DNA of 27,133 nucleotides from JACTOJ01 sp032335695 (GTDB lineage: Bacteria; Bacillota; Clostridia; Clostridiales; Clostridiaceae), in the NCBI RefSeq assembly GCF_032335695.1, contig NZ_JACTOJ010000038.1, forward strand, positions 1 through 27,133, read 5' to 3'. This document shows positions 7,088 to 14,421 of this stretch, in pieces (position 1 is the first letter of the stretch; the number at the start of each line of letters is the position of its first letter). The notes beneath the pieces are model-generated. The model was not told the DNA's origin, made no database searches, and saw nothing but the letters and a program-made list of their open reading frames with translations. The translations under genes were made by a program, and so were the position numbers.

Positions 7088-8029
7088 ATGGATAAAAAAT
7101 ACGTGGTAGGTGTGGACCTAGGTGGTACAAAAATATGCACAGCTCTTTCTGATCTTGAAGGAAACATCATAGCAAAAGAGGTTGTAGCAACAAATGCTCA
7201 AGAAGGTGAAGCGGCTGTTTTAGGAAGAATCTGTGATACTATTGAGAAGGTTATAATTGACGGAAAGCTTAAAAATGATGATATAAAGTCTATAGGCGTA
7301 GGTTCGCCTGGACCATTAGATGCTAAAAACGGAATTATTTTAACAACTCCTAATCTTCCTTTTAAGGAATTCAGGATAGTAGAAAATGTTAAAGGAAGGT
7401 TTAATATACCTACACATCTTGAAAATGATGCTAATGCTGCAGCTATAGGTGAGTATCTATTTGGAGCAGGTAAGGGCACTCAAAATATGGTTTACATAAC
7501 AGTAAGCACTGGAATTGGCGGAGGAGCAGTAATCAATGGTAAATTGTATAGGGGCTCAACTGGAAATGCATTAGAGGTTGGACACATGACAATTCAACCT
7601 GATGGACCAAGATGTAACTGCGGCAACTATGGATGCGCAGAGGCGCTATCATCAGGAACTGCTATAGCAAGACAAGCCAACGATGCAGTTAGCAGAGGCC
7701 TAAAGACAAGTCTTTCCAGTTACGATAAAGTAACCTCCTATGAGGTGTTTAAGGAAGCTGAAAAAGGAGATAAGGTTGCATCCTTTATACTAAACAAGAG
7801 TTTAAATTATTTAGGAATATGTGTGGCTAATGTGGCCTGTGCCTTTGATCCTGATGTGATAGTAATAGGCGGAGGAGTAGCTCAAGGCGGAGAAATAGTT
7901 TTTGAAACCGTTAGAGAGGTTGTTAAAAACAGAGCTATAGCTCCAATGAATGAGTGTAAGGTTGTTCCTGCAGGACTAGGAACAGATGCAGGTGTGATGG
8001 GAGCTATTGCAGTAGCTATAAGTGAGTAA
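7088..8029 (+). CDS. glcK: ROK family glucokinase
   Basis: This 313-aa protein shows the ROK (repressor, ORF, kinase) sugar kinase plan. The ATP phosphate-binding loop is VGVDLGGTKI at about residues 7-16. ENDANAAAIGEY near 115-126 contains the catalytic aspartate, and GTGIGGG follows near 140. The ROK zinc motif is GH..(about 165)..CNCGNYGCAE near 176-185. It should phosphorylate glucose with ATP in the cytoplasm; glucose is the usual substrate for this subgroup, but a related hexose cannot be excluded. There is no DNA-binding domain, so it is a kinase rather than a repressor. The start is ambiguous: a GTG at 7082 lies 4 bases after GGAGG and the ATG at 7088 lies 10 bases after it. I prefer the ATG. 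The next gene begins about 70 bases downstream, past a terminator with an embedded promoter. Confidence 0.92.
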   Translation: MDKKYVVGVDLGGTKICTALSDLEGNIIAKEVVATNAQEGEAAVLGRICDTIEKVIIDGKLKNDDIKSIGVGSPGPLDAKNGIILTTPNLPFKEFRIVENVKGRFNIPTHLENDANAAAIGEYLFGAGKGTQNMVYITVSTGIGGGAVINGKLYRGSTGNALEVGHMTIQPDGPRCNCGNYGCAEALSSGTAIARQANDAVSRGLKTSLSSYDKVTSYEVFKEAEKGDKVASFILNKSLNYLGICVANVACAFDPDVIVIGGGVAQGGEIVFETVREVVKNRAIAPMNECKVVPAGLGTDAGVMGAIAVAISE

Positions 8030-8033
8030 TTAT

Positions 8034-8077
8034 ATACCCTCGAAGAAATATGGTATAATTTTCTTCGGGGGTATTTT
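8034..8077 (+). terminator. Terminator of the glucokinase gene with an embedded promoter for cinA
   Basis: ATACCCTCGAAGAAA (8034-8048) pairs with 8060-8074 over 15 bp with one G-T wobble, followed by TTTT, a good intrinsic terminator 5 nt after the stop. Its 11-nt loop plus flank reads TGGTATAAT (8051-8059), an extended -10. No clear -35 is present at the expected spacing. The start would lie about 8066, inside the terminator's right arm, so the new transcript would not contain the left arm and would escape termination. Confidence 0.8.
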
Positions 8078-8099
8078 ATAATTGAGAGGAGAGAGAAAA

Positions 8100-9338
8100 A
8101 TGAAAGCTGAAATTATAGCGGTAGGCACAGAGTTGCTGCTGGGAGATATATTAAATACTAATGCCCAGTATTTATCAAAGGAGCTAGCGGCTCTAGGAAT
8201 ATCAGTATATTATCAATCTGTGGTAGGAGATAATGAGACGAGACTTTTTAACGCTTTGCAGGAAGCTTTTGAAAAGTCTGATATGGTAATTGCTACAGGA
8301 GGGCTTGGACCAACTAAAGATGATTTAACAAAAGAAGTTGGAGCTAAATATTTTAATAAAGAACTTGTATTAGATGAAGAGTCTTTAAATAGCATAGAAA
8401 GTTTTTTTAAAAGAATGTGCAAGGATATGCCTGAATCCAACAAAAAACAAGCTATGCTTCCGAAAGGCTGTATAATTTTAAAAAATAATAACGGTACTGC
8501 TCCTGGCTGCATAATTGAAGAGGGCGGAAAGACATTGATACTTCTTCCAGGGCCTCCAAAGGAAGCAGTTCCTATGTTTGAAGAGAGCGTAAAACCTTAT
8601 CTTAAAAAGTTTTCAGAGGGCATATTGATTTCAAAGGTTCTAAGAACCTTTGGCTTAGGAGAAAGCTCTATGGCTGAGAAGGTTGGAGATATAATAAATA
8701 GAGAAAACCCAACAGTAGCTCCTTATGCAAAAGATAATGAGGCGATACTTAGAATAACAGCTAAAGGTAAAGACGAAGAGGAGGCTAAGAAGCTTATCTC
8801 TCAAACTGAAAAGGAAATAAGAAATATACTAGGTGATTATATATATGGAGAAGGGGATATTACACTTGAATATGTTGTAGCAGAGATGCTTGTACATAAA
8901 AATATAACTGTAGCTACCGCAGAGTCTTGTACAGGAGGACTTATAGCAGCTACATTAGTAAATTATCCTGGAGTATCTTCAATATTTACTCACGGAGTAG
9001 TAACCTATGCTAATGAAGCAAAAGTTCAGCTCTTAGGTGTTAAAAATGAAACCTTAGAAAAATATGGAGCTGTAAGTGAGCAGACGGCTAAAGAAATGGC
9101 AGAGGGGATTGTTAGAATTTCTGGGGCAAGAATAGGGATTTCTGTTACAGGAATAGCAGGACCAGGAGGAGGAACTAAGGAAAAACCTGTAGGATTAGTT
9201 TATGCTGGGATGTGCATAGATGGAGAAGTAAAGGCCAAGAAATTAAATTTAACTGGGGACAGGCAAAAAGTCAGAACTAGAACCGTGATGACAGTTTTAG
9301 ACTGGCTTAGAAGAGAACTAAAGGAAATAAGTGAGTAA
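8100..9338 (+). CDS. cinA: CinA family protein (putative nicotinamide-nucleotide amidase)
   Basis: This 412-aa protein has two domains. The N-terminal molybdopterin-binding-like (COG1058) domain is marked by IIAVGTELLLGDILNTNA (about 4-21) and TGGLGPTKDD (about 67-76). The C-terminal CinA/PncC domain is marked by TAESCTGGLIAATLV (about 277-291) and SVTGIAGPGGGTKEKPVGLVY. The C-terminal domain family deamidates nicotinamide mononucleotide in pyridine nucleotide salvage. The N-terminal domain of related proteins hydrolyses ADP-ribose. It is cytoplasmic and often linked to competence or recA, although recA is not within this window. The ATG at 8100 is preferred to an in-frame TTG at 8082 because GAGAGGAGAG lies between them as RBS. 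It is followed 23 bases later by the phosphoesterase gene, probably in one transcript. Confidence 0.94.
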   Translation: MKAEIIAVGTELLLGDILNTNAQYLSKELAALGISVYYQSVVGDNETRLFNALQEAFEKSDMVIATGGLGPTKDDLTKEVGAKYFNKELVLDEESLNSIESFFKRMCKDMPESNKKQAMLPKGCIILKNNNGTAPGCIIEEGGKTLILLPGPPKEAVPMFEESVKPYLKKFSEGILISKVLRTFGLGESSMAEKVGDIINRENPTVAPYAKDNEAILRITAKGKDEEEAKKLISQTEKEIRNILGDYIYGEGDITLEYVVAEMLVHKNITVATAESCTGGLIAATLVNYPGVSSIFTHGVVTYANEAKVQLLGVKNETLEKYGAVSEQTAKEMAEGIVRISGARIGISVTGIAGPGGGTKEKPVGLVYAGMCIDGEVKAKKLNLTGDRQKVRTRTVMTVLDWLRRELKEISE

Positions 9339-9361
9339 TACGTATTTATGAGGTGATATAT

Positions 9362-10522
9362 TTGATATTATTATCTATTTTGCTAGTAGTGGTCATGATA
9401 ACTTTGTATGGAGGGATAAATTATTATTTAGGCGCGAGAATATGGAATAGAGCTGTTAAATATATACCTCATTTTAGTGAAAAGCTTTATTGGGTGCTAA
9501 TAATATTACTTTCTTTAGCTTTTATAATAAGTTATATATTAAGCAAGCAGTCTAATTTTATAGTCAGAATCATAAGCAGAATCGGCGGACTATGGCTTGC
9601 CTGTATATTTTACTTTACATTATTGTTTCTTGTGACTGATTTTATAGGTCTGATACTAAGAAAGCTTAGTTTGCTGCAAAGCTTATTCAGCAATAATACT
9701 TTTCAGCTTATTTCTGCAGTAATGATATTTGTGTACATAGGAAGTATTTTAATATACGGAAGCTATATGGCGTATAACACTAAAATAACAAATTATAGCA
9801 TAAGCATAGATAAAAAACTAAACAATGGGAATAAAAAGCTCAGAGTAGCTATGATAAGCGATATACATGTTGGGCAGGAAGTTGGAAGAGACAGAGTAAA
9901 AACTATGGTTGATGAAGTAAATCGTCAAAATCCAGATGTAGTCCTTATAGCAGGCGATATAATTGATTCCAAAATTCAGCCCTTTATAGATCAGCATATA
10001 GCTGAAGAACTATTGAAGCTGAAGAGTAAATATGGTGTGTATGGTGTGCTTGGAAATCATGAAGGCTTTGGTGATAAGGTAGATGATATTGTAAAAGAAT
10101 ATTCAAAGGCAGGGATAAAAGTACTTAGAGATGAGGCTGTATTAGTTGATGGAAGCTTCTATGTGGCTGGAAGAAATGATGTATCTCTGGAAAGAAGCTT
10201 AAATGAGAAGAGGAAAAACATAGAGGATATTTTGAAAGATACAGATAAGACAAAACCTATATTTTTGATGGATCACCAACCTATAGATATGGATAAGGTC
10301 CAAGAATCAGGAACGAATTTAATGTTTTCAGGGCATACTCATAGAGGTCAGCTGGCTCCAGCTAATCTAATAACCTCAAGGATGTTTGAGTTAGATTATG
10401 GATATAAGAGAAAAGGTGCTCTTAATGTTATAGTATCCAGCGGATATGGATTTTGGGGACCGCCAATAAGGATAGGCAGTCAAGCAGAGATTGTGATTAC
10501 GGATATTTCTTTTTCTTCTTAG
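9362..10522 (+). CDS. Membrane-anchored metallophosphoesterase (YkuE-like)
   Basis: This 386-aa protein has roughly four transmembrane segments in the first 140 residues, then a calcineurin-like phosphoesterase domain. Metal ligands are visible as D167 and H169 (SDIHVG), D199 (GDIID), N232-H233 (GNHE), and H325/H327 (GHTHRGQ). The family hydrolyses phosphoesters with two metal ions; related Bacillus YkuE is an exported enzyme. The substrate is unknown here. Start choice: AGGTGATA at 9351-9358 is a classic Shine-Dalgarno placed 5-6 bases before TTG at 9362. A GTG at 9353 lies inside that Shine-Dalgarno and is therefore less likely. It probably shares a transcript with cinA. Confidence 0.88.
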   Translation: MILLSILLVVVMITLYGGINYYLGARIWNRAVKYIPHFSEKLYWVLIILLSLAFIISYILSKQSNFIVRIISRIGGLWLACIFYFTLLFLVTDFIGLILRKLSLLQSLFSNNTFQLISAVMIFVYIGSILIYGSYMAYNTKITNYSISIDKKLNNGNKKLRVAMISDIHVGQEVGRDRVKTMVDEVNRQNPDVVLIAGDIIDSKIQPFIDQHIAEELLKLKSKYGVYGVLGNHEGFGDKVDDIVKEYSKAGIKVLRDEAVLVDGSFYVAGRNDVSLERSLNEKRKNIEDILKDTDKTKPIFLMDHQPIDMDKVQESGTNLMFSGHTHRGQLAPANLITSRMFELDYGYKRKGALNVIVSSGYGFWGPPIRIGSQAEIVITDISFSS

Positions 10523-10701
10523 TGCAGCTAAGAACCATAATTTAAAACACTGCTTTATAAAATTAACAAATTATTATATAATTAAATAATATTAATTAGC
10601 TTTGATGAACCCTAAAAGAACCAAAAATTTTAAGAACTATGGTTATATATTAATATATAATACATATGATTAAATGTGGTTCGAGGGAAAGGAGAAAAAA
10701 T

Positions 10702-11682
10702 ATGAAGCCATTACTTAGGTCCAATGTCTTTGCACTTATACTAATAACTTTCTTGGTATTTACTAAATTATTTGTATCATCACCATTAGTTAGATTATTT
10801 GGATATTCAAACTTTATGCTTGGAGATGAATATATACTTATTTTAATCCCTTGCATACTATTTTTTATTATAACAAAAGCGCCAGTGAAAAAAACTCTTA
10901 GGCTTAATAAATTATCATTTACAAATGCATTGCTTATTATTGTTATAGCTATCTTATGTCAGCCTATATCAAGTTTTTTGGCAAATTTAGCGGGGATTAT
11001 ATTTCCCAACCCAGTACCAGAAGCTCTTTCCAGTATGGGAAATGTTTCATTCTTATTTATGTTTTTTGCTATAGCAGTTCAGCCAGCTATATGTGAAGAG
11101 GCATTTTGCAGAGGAGTTGTATTATCAGGCTATGAGAACCAAAGCACAGCTAAAGCGGCTGTAATAAACGGTTTGATTTTTGGAATGTTCCACCTAGATT
11201 TGAATCAATTTTTTTATGCCTTTGCATTGGGAATAATATTTACTTACTTGGTGAGAATAACTAATTCTATTTTCGCTTCTTCTCTTGCACATGTTACTTT
11301 TAATGGTATACAGGTTGCTTTATCTTTTGCAGTATTAAAAAATTATGATTCGGAAACAGTTAAGCAGGCTCAGCATCAAACATCTTCTCAGATTATACTG
11401 ACTTTAGGAGTGCTTTTTGTAATGGCTGCGGCGTGTTTATTTTTAGTAATCATGATACTTCAATATATGGACAAGCAGAACAAGAAGAATATGCCAGAAG
11501 AAACGGCACCTGCATTTAATTTTGAACAAGATCCAGAGATGATGTATATGCTTAACAATCCTATTGGGGATGTAGAAATTAATGAAGAAGGCATTACATC
11601 GTATATACCACTTTGGATATTGATAGGAGAGTTTTCTGTATTAATGTATTTGGCCTATGTGGTGGTGCCAAAATTAAATTGA
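10702..11682 (+). CDS. CPBP family intramembrane glutamic endopeptidase
   Basis: This 326-aa polytopic membrane protein carries the Rce1/CAAX-like (CPBP, Abi) motifs: EExxxR at E132-E133...R137, FHLDLNQF with H164, and H197 in SSLAHVTFN. These form the catalytic site inside the membrane. Relatives cleave prenylated or other membrane peptides, and some bacterial members give self-immunity to bacteriocins or process peptide products. A terminator and a 220-base gap separate it from the RiPP operon, so a link to that cluster is possible but not shown. AAAGGAG lies 8 bases before the ATG at 10702; an in-frame upstream ATG at 10666 lacks an RBS. A -10-like TATAAT sits at 10656-10661 with no good -35. 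The C-terminus has a final transmembrane segment after a soluble acidic stretch. Confidence 0.87.
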   Translation: MKPLLRSNVFALILITFLVFTKLFVSSPLVRLFGYSNFMLGDEYILILIPCILFFIITKAPVKKTLRLNKLSFTNALLIIVIAILCQPISSFLANLAGIIFPNPVPEALSSMGNVSFLFMFFAIAVQPAICEEAFCRGVVLSGYENQSTAKAAVINGLIFGMFHLDLNQFFYAFALGIIFTYLVRITNSIFASSLAHVTFNGIQVALSFAVLKNYDSETVKQAQHQTSSQIILTLGVLFVMAAACLFLVIMILQYMDKQNKKNMPEETAPAFNFEQDPEMMYMLNNPIGDVEINEEGITSYIPLWILIGEFSVLMYLAYVVVPKLN

Positions 11683-11710
11683 TAGGAAATTAATTATAAT
11701 AGAAGTGATT

Positions 11711-11742
11711 AAAAGGAACTCTTAAATGAGTTCTTTTTTTTT
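11711..11742 (+). terminator. Rho-independent terminator after the CPBP gene
   Basis: AAAAGGAACTC (11711-11721) pairs with GAGTTCTTTT (from 11728) around a 6-nt loop, with one G-T pair, and runs into nine consecutive T (11734-11742). It isolates the RiPP operon from the genes before it. The 170 bases that follow are AT-rich without other recognisable signals. Confidence 0.9.
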
Positions 11743-11915
11743 GTTAAAGTTTAATTAATTTATCTACTAATGTATAAGTAAATGTTAATTTAACAAAATA
11801 AGTAAAATTATTACTTTTGGAATAGCAAAATTCACATAAAAAGTAGAAGTAAAAAACAGAATAGTTAAAAAATATAATTAATCTTTTTAAATAATAATTT
11901 TAGGCTTAATATGAG

Positions 11916-11947
11916 TATAATTGTAAATATCATAATTTACAATTATA
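11916..11947 (+). promoter_or_regulatory. Promoter/operator dyad of the RiPP operon
   Basis: TATAATTGTAAAT (11916-11928) is the exact reverse complement of 11935-11947, with a 6-nt centre: a 13-bp perfect inverted repeat. It begins with a -10 hexamer (TATAAT 11916-11921). No strong -35 is present at 17-18 bp. The right arm ends 16 bases before the first start codon, next to the AAGAGGA RBS. It may be a repressor or activator operator, or a leader hairpin limiting translation. No regulator gene lies inside the operon. Confidence 0.6.
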
Positions 11948-11962
11948 TAAGAGGATAATAAA

Positions 11963-13738
11963 ATGATAAAAACACTTTCTCAAAATGATAAAAAATTGTT
12001 AAAAAGAACATTTGGTTATATTAAAAATTATAAAGGCATATTTATATTATTTATTGCTGCATCTGTTTTAAATATTTTTTTATCAATAATTTATCCCCTT
12101 ATATGGGGAGAAGTATTGCAATATATAGCTGAAGGGAAATATGAGAAGATTTATATAAATATTATTCTAATTTTAGTTATATATACAATTCAGACCATAA
12201 GTGGCAGCGGAAAAGGATATTTGAATTCTTTATTAAATAACCGCATAATAAGTGATTTAAAATCTGACATGTATAGAAAGATATTAAACATAAAAATGAT
12301 AAATTTTGATAATACGAGAATAGGAGAATTCACCTCTAGGTTAGAAGGAGATGTAAGTACATTATCTAGTATAATTACAAATCAATTAGTATCTACGGTA
12401 ATAGATATTTTAAGAGTTATTATATTAGCTTTTGCAATATTTAAAATAAGCTATATATTAGCTTCAGTAGTAGTGGTAGGTTTCCCATTTTATTATTTTA
12501 TATTTCAGATATTTGGAAGGAAACTTAGGAAAGAGAGTTTAGAACTAAAGAAAATCAATGATAAATATTACTCAATACTATATCAATCTTTGTTTGGAAT
12601 TAGATATATAAAGACCTATGGAATCAAACAGCAAATACAGCATGAATATAATGAAGTTAATATAGAGTTGAGAGATAAAAATTTAAAGGTTTCTGGAATA
12701 AGCTTTTTATCGCAAATTATATCGCAGCTAATAAATGAACTTGATGAAATACTTATAATAGGTTTAGGAATTTATTTTATTTATACACATAAAATAGATA
12801 TTGCACTTTTCGTTGCATTTACTTCATATTCAAATCAATTTAGTAGTTCATTAACTACCCTTACAAGTGTTAATTCAACAATTCAACAAGCACTAGTTTC
12901 TTTAGAAAGAATTTTCCAAATATTAGATGATAATCTATTTAAGTCAGAGGATTTTGGAAATATTGATATGAAATCAATAAACGGAGATATAGAAATTAGA
13001 AATATCACTTTTGGATATAAAAATGACACAAATGTAATAAAAAATTTAAGCTTAATCTTAAGAGAAAATAGCATAACTGTAATAGTTGGAAAGAATGGAT
13101 GTGGAAAGAGTACTTTATTCAGTCTTATTTTAAAATTATACGAACCTTCAGAAGGAGAGATACTTTTAGACAACATAAACATAAAGTTATTGTCTGAAAA
13201 GGCTATAAGAAATTCAATATCAGCAGTTCATCAACAGGCTTTTTTATTTAATAAGTCTATAAAGGAAAATTTCCAATTAGTTTGTAATGATATAGAAATT
13301 GAAAAAATAGAAGAAGCCTGTAAGCTTGTTTACATGCATGAATATATAGAGGGATTGGAGAAGAAGTATGACACTATTATTAAGGAGAATGCTAATAATC
13401 TTTCAGGGGGACAAAAGCAAAGAATAATTTTAGCAATGTGTATAGCCAGAAACTCACCAATAATTCTTTTAGATGAAGCTACAGCTGCTATCGATATGGA
13501 ATCACATTTTTTGATAGAAAAATCTATTAAAAACATTGCAAATAAAAGAAATGTAATAATTATAGCACATAATATTTCTACCATGTTGCTGGCAGATAAT
13601 ATTGTTCTTATGGATGATGGAAAAATAGTATGCCAAGGAAGTCACCATTATTTGTATGACAATAATGGTGCATATAGAAGCTTTTACGAAAATGAGATTA
13701 ATAAGCTTGAAAAGGGAATCAGTAGTAAGGAGGCATAA
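11963..13738 (+). CDS. ABC transporter, fused permease and ATPase (peptide exporter type)
   Basis: This 591-aa half-transporter has an N-terminal six-helix ABC exporter domain (about residues 20-310). A C-terminal ATPase domain follows with Walker A VGKNGCGKST (about 374-383), signature LSGGQKQR (about 479), Walker B IILLDEAT (about 498-505) and H-loop IIAHN. Proteins of this layout dimerise and export peptides, lipids or drugs. It lacks the N-terminal C39 peptidase domain of bacteriocin exporters, which leaves leader removal to another protein; the subtilase encoded one base downstream is the natural candidate. It is the first gene of the RiPP operon. I infer export of the matured cysteine-repeat peptide. 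Confidence 0.9.
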   Translation: MIKTLSQNDKKLLKRTFGYIKNYKGIFILFIAASVLNIFLSIIYPLIWGEVLQYIAEGKYEKIYINIILILVIYTIQTISGSGKGYLNSLLNNRIISDLKSDMYRKILNIKMINFDNTRIGEFTSRLEGDVSTLSSIITNQLVSTVIDILRVIILAFAIFKISYILASVVVVGFPFYYFIFQIFGRKLRKESLELKKINDKYYSILYQSLFGIRYIKTYGIKQQIQHEYNEVNIELRDKNLKVSGISFLSQIISQLINELDEILIIGLGIYFIYTHKIDIALFVAFTSYSNQFSSSLTTLTSVNSTIQQALVSLERIFQILDDNLFKSEDFGNIDMKSINGDIEIRNITFGYKNDTNVIKNLSLILRENSITVIVGKNGCGKSTLFSLILKLYEPSEGEILLDNINIKLLSEKAIRNSISAVHQQAFLFNKSIKENFQLVCNDIEIEKIEEACKLVYMHEYIEGLEKKYDTIIKENANNLSGGQKQRIILAMCIARNSPIILLDEATAAIDMESHFLIEKSIKNIANKRNVIIIAHNISTMLLADNIVLMDDGKIVCQGSHHYLYDNNGAYRSFYENEINKLEKGISSKEA

Positions 13739-13739
13739 A

Positions 13740-14408
13740 ATGCTTGATAAGGTCAAAGTTGTTGTAATTGATAGTGGATTAAATGGTGATGATGATCAGT
13801 TAAAAAAATATATATTGCACAGTATAGAAATGAAAGAAGATAAGGGCGGTAAAATACAATTAATGACAGAATTCCAATGCACACATATTCATGGAACAGT
13901 AATTGCTAACTGCATTAGGAGCGTTTGTGACGAAGTACAATTTATAGATATTAGCATATTAAATAGCAAGCTAATGAGTAGTAGCAAGCTATTAATAGCA
14001 GCATTAAAATATTGTATGAAGTTTAGTCCTAATGTAGTTAATTTGAGTCTTGGAACTGTAAAAAAAATTCATTTTATCAAGCTTAAAAGAATTATAAATG
14101 AATTGAATAATAGGAACATTATAGTAATTTGTTCAGTTGATAATGAAAATAAAAAAACATATCCGGCTTCATTTAAAAATGTGATTGGTGTAAAAAGCTC
14201 TACAAATTTAGCAGAAACACAAATTAAGTATATAGATAAGTATTTTTATACCTCGGGAATATATTCATATGATAATAACGAAAGAAAAGAAACATATGAA
14301 GGCAATAGTATAGCTACAGCCTACGTTACTGGATCTGTATGCAAGCTTATTCAAAAGTCAAACATTAAACTAGATATAAATGATATAAAAGACATTATGA
14401 AAAATTGA
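13740..14408 (+). CDS. Subtilisin-like S8 family peptidase without signal peptide
   Basis: This short 222-aa subtilase has a readable catalytic triad: D11 in VVVIDSG, H51 in HIHGT, and S190 in GNSIATAYVTG. The oxyanion asparagine is probably N135 in CSVDNEN. The serine motif deviates from the usual GTSMAxPxVxG (T to N, P to A). There is no signal peptide or prodomain, so it should act in the cytoplasm, and it is smaller than the roughly 275-residue secreted subtilisins. AAGGAGG lies 6 bases before the ATG at 13740. The gene begins one base after the transporter's stop, so expression is coupled. An in-frame upstream ATG (13656) lies within the transporter gene and is rejected. From its neighbours I infer that it cleaves the leader of the modified precursor. 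Confidence 0.88.
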   Translation: MLDKVKVVVIDSGLNGDDDQLKKYILHSIEMKEDKGGKIQLMTEFQCTHIHGTVIANCIRSVCDEVQFIDISILNSKLMSSSKLLIAALKYCMKFSPNVVNLSLGTVKKIHFIKLKRIINELNNRNIIVICSVDNENKKTYPASFKNVIGVKSSTNLAETQIKYIDKYFYTSGIYSYDNNERKETYEGNSIATAYVTGSVCKLIQKSNIKLDINDIKDIMKN

Positions 14409-14421
14409 AAGGAGAAGAAAT

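Noticed and set aside
13656..13739. 28-residue N-terminal extension of the subtilase
   Set aside because: The upstream ATG lies within the transporter gene without an RBS, whereas AAGGAGG is ideally spaced before 13740.
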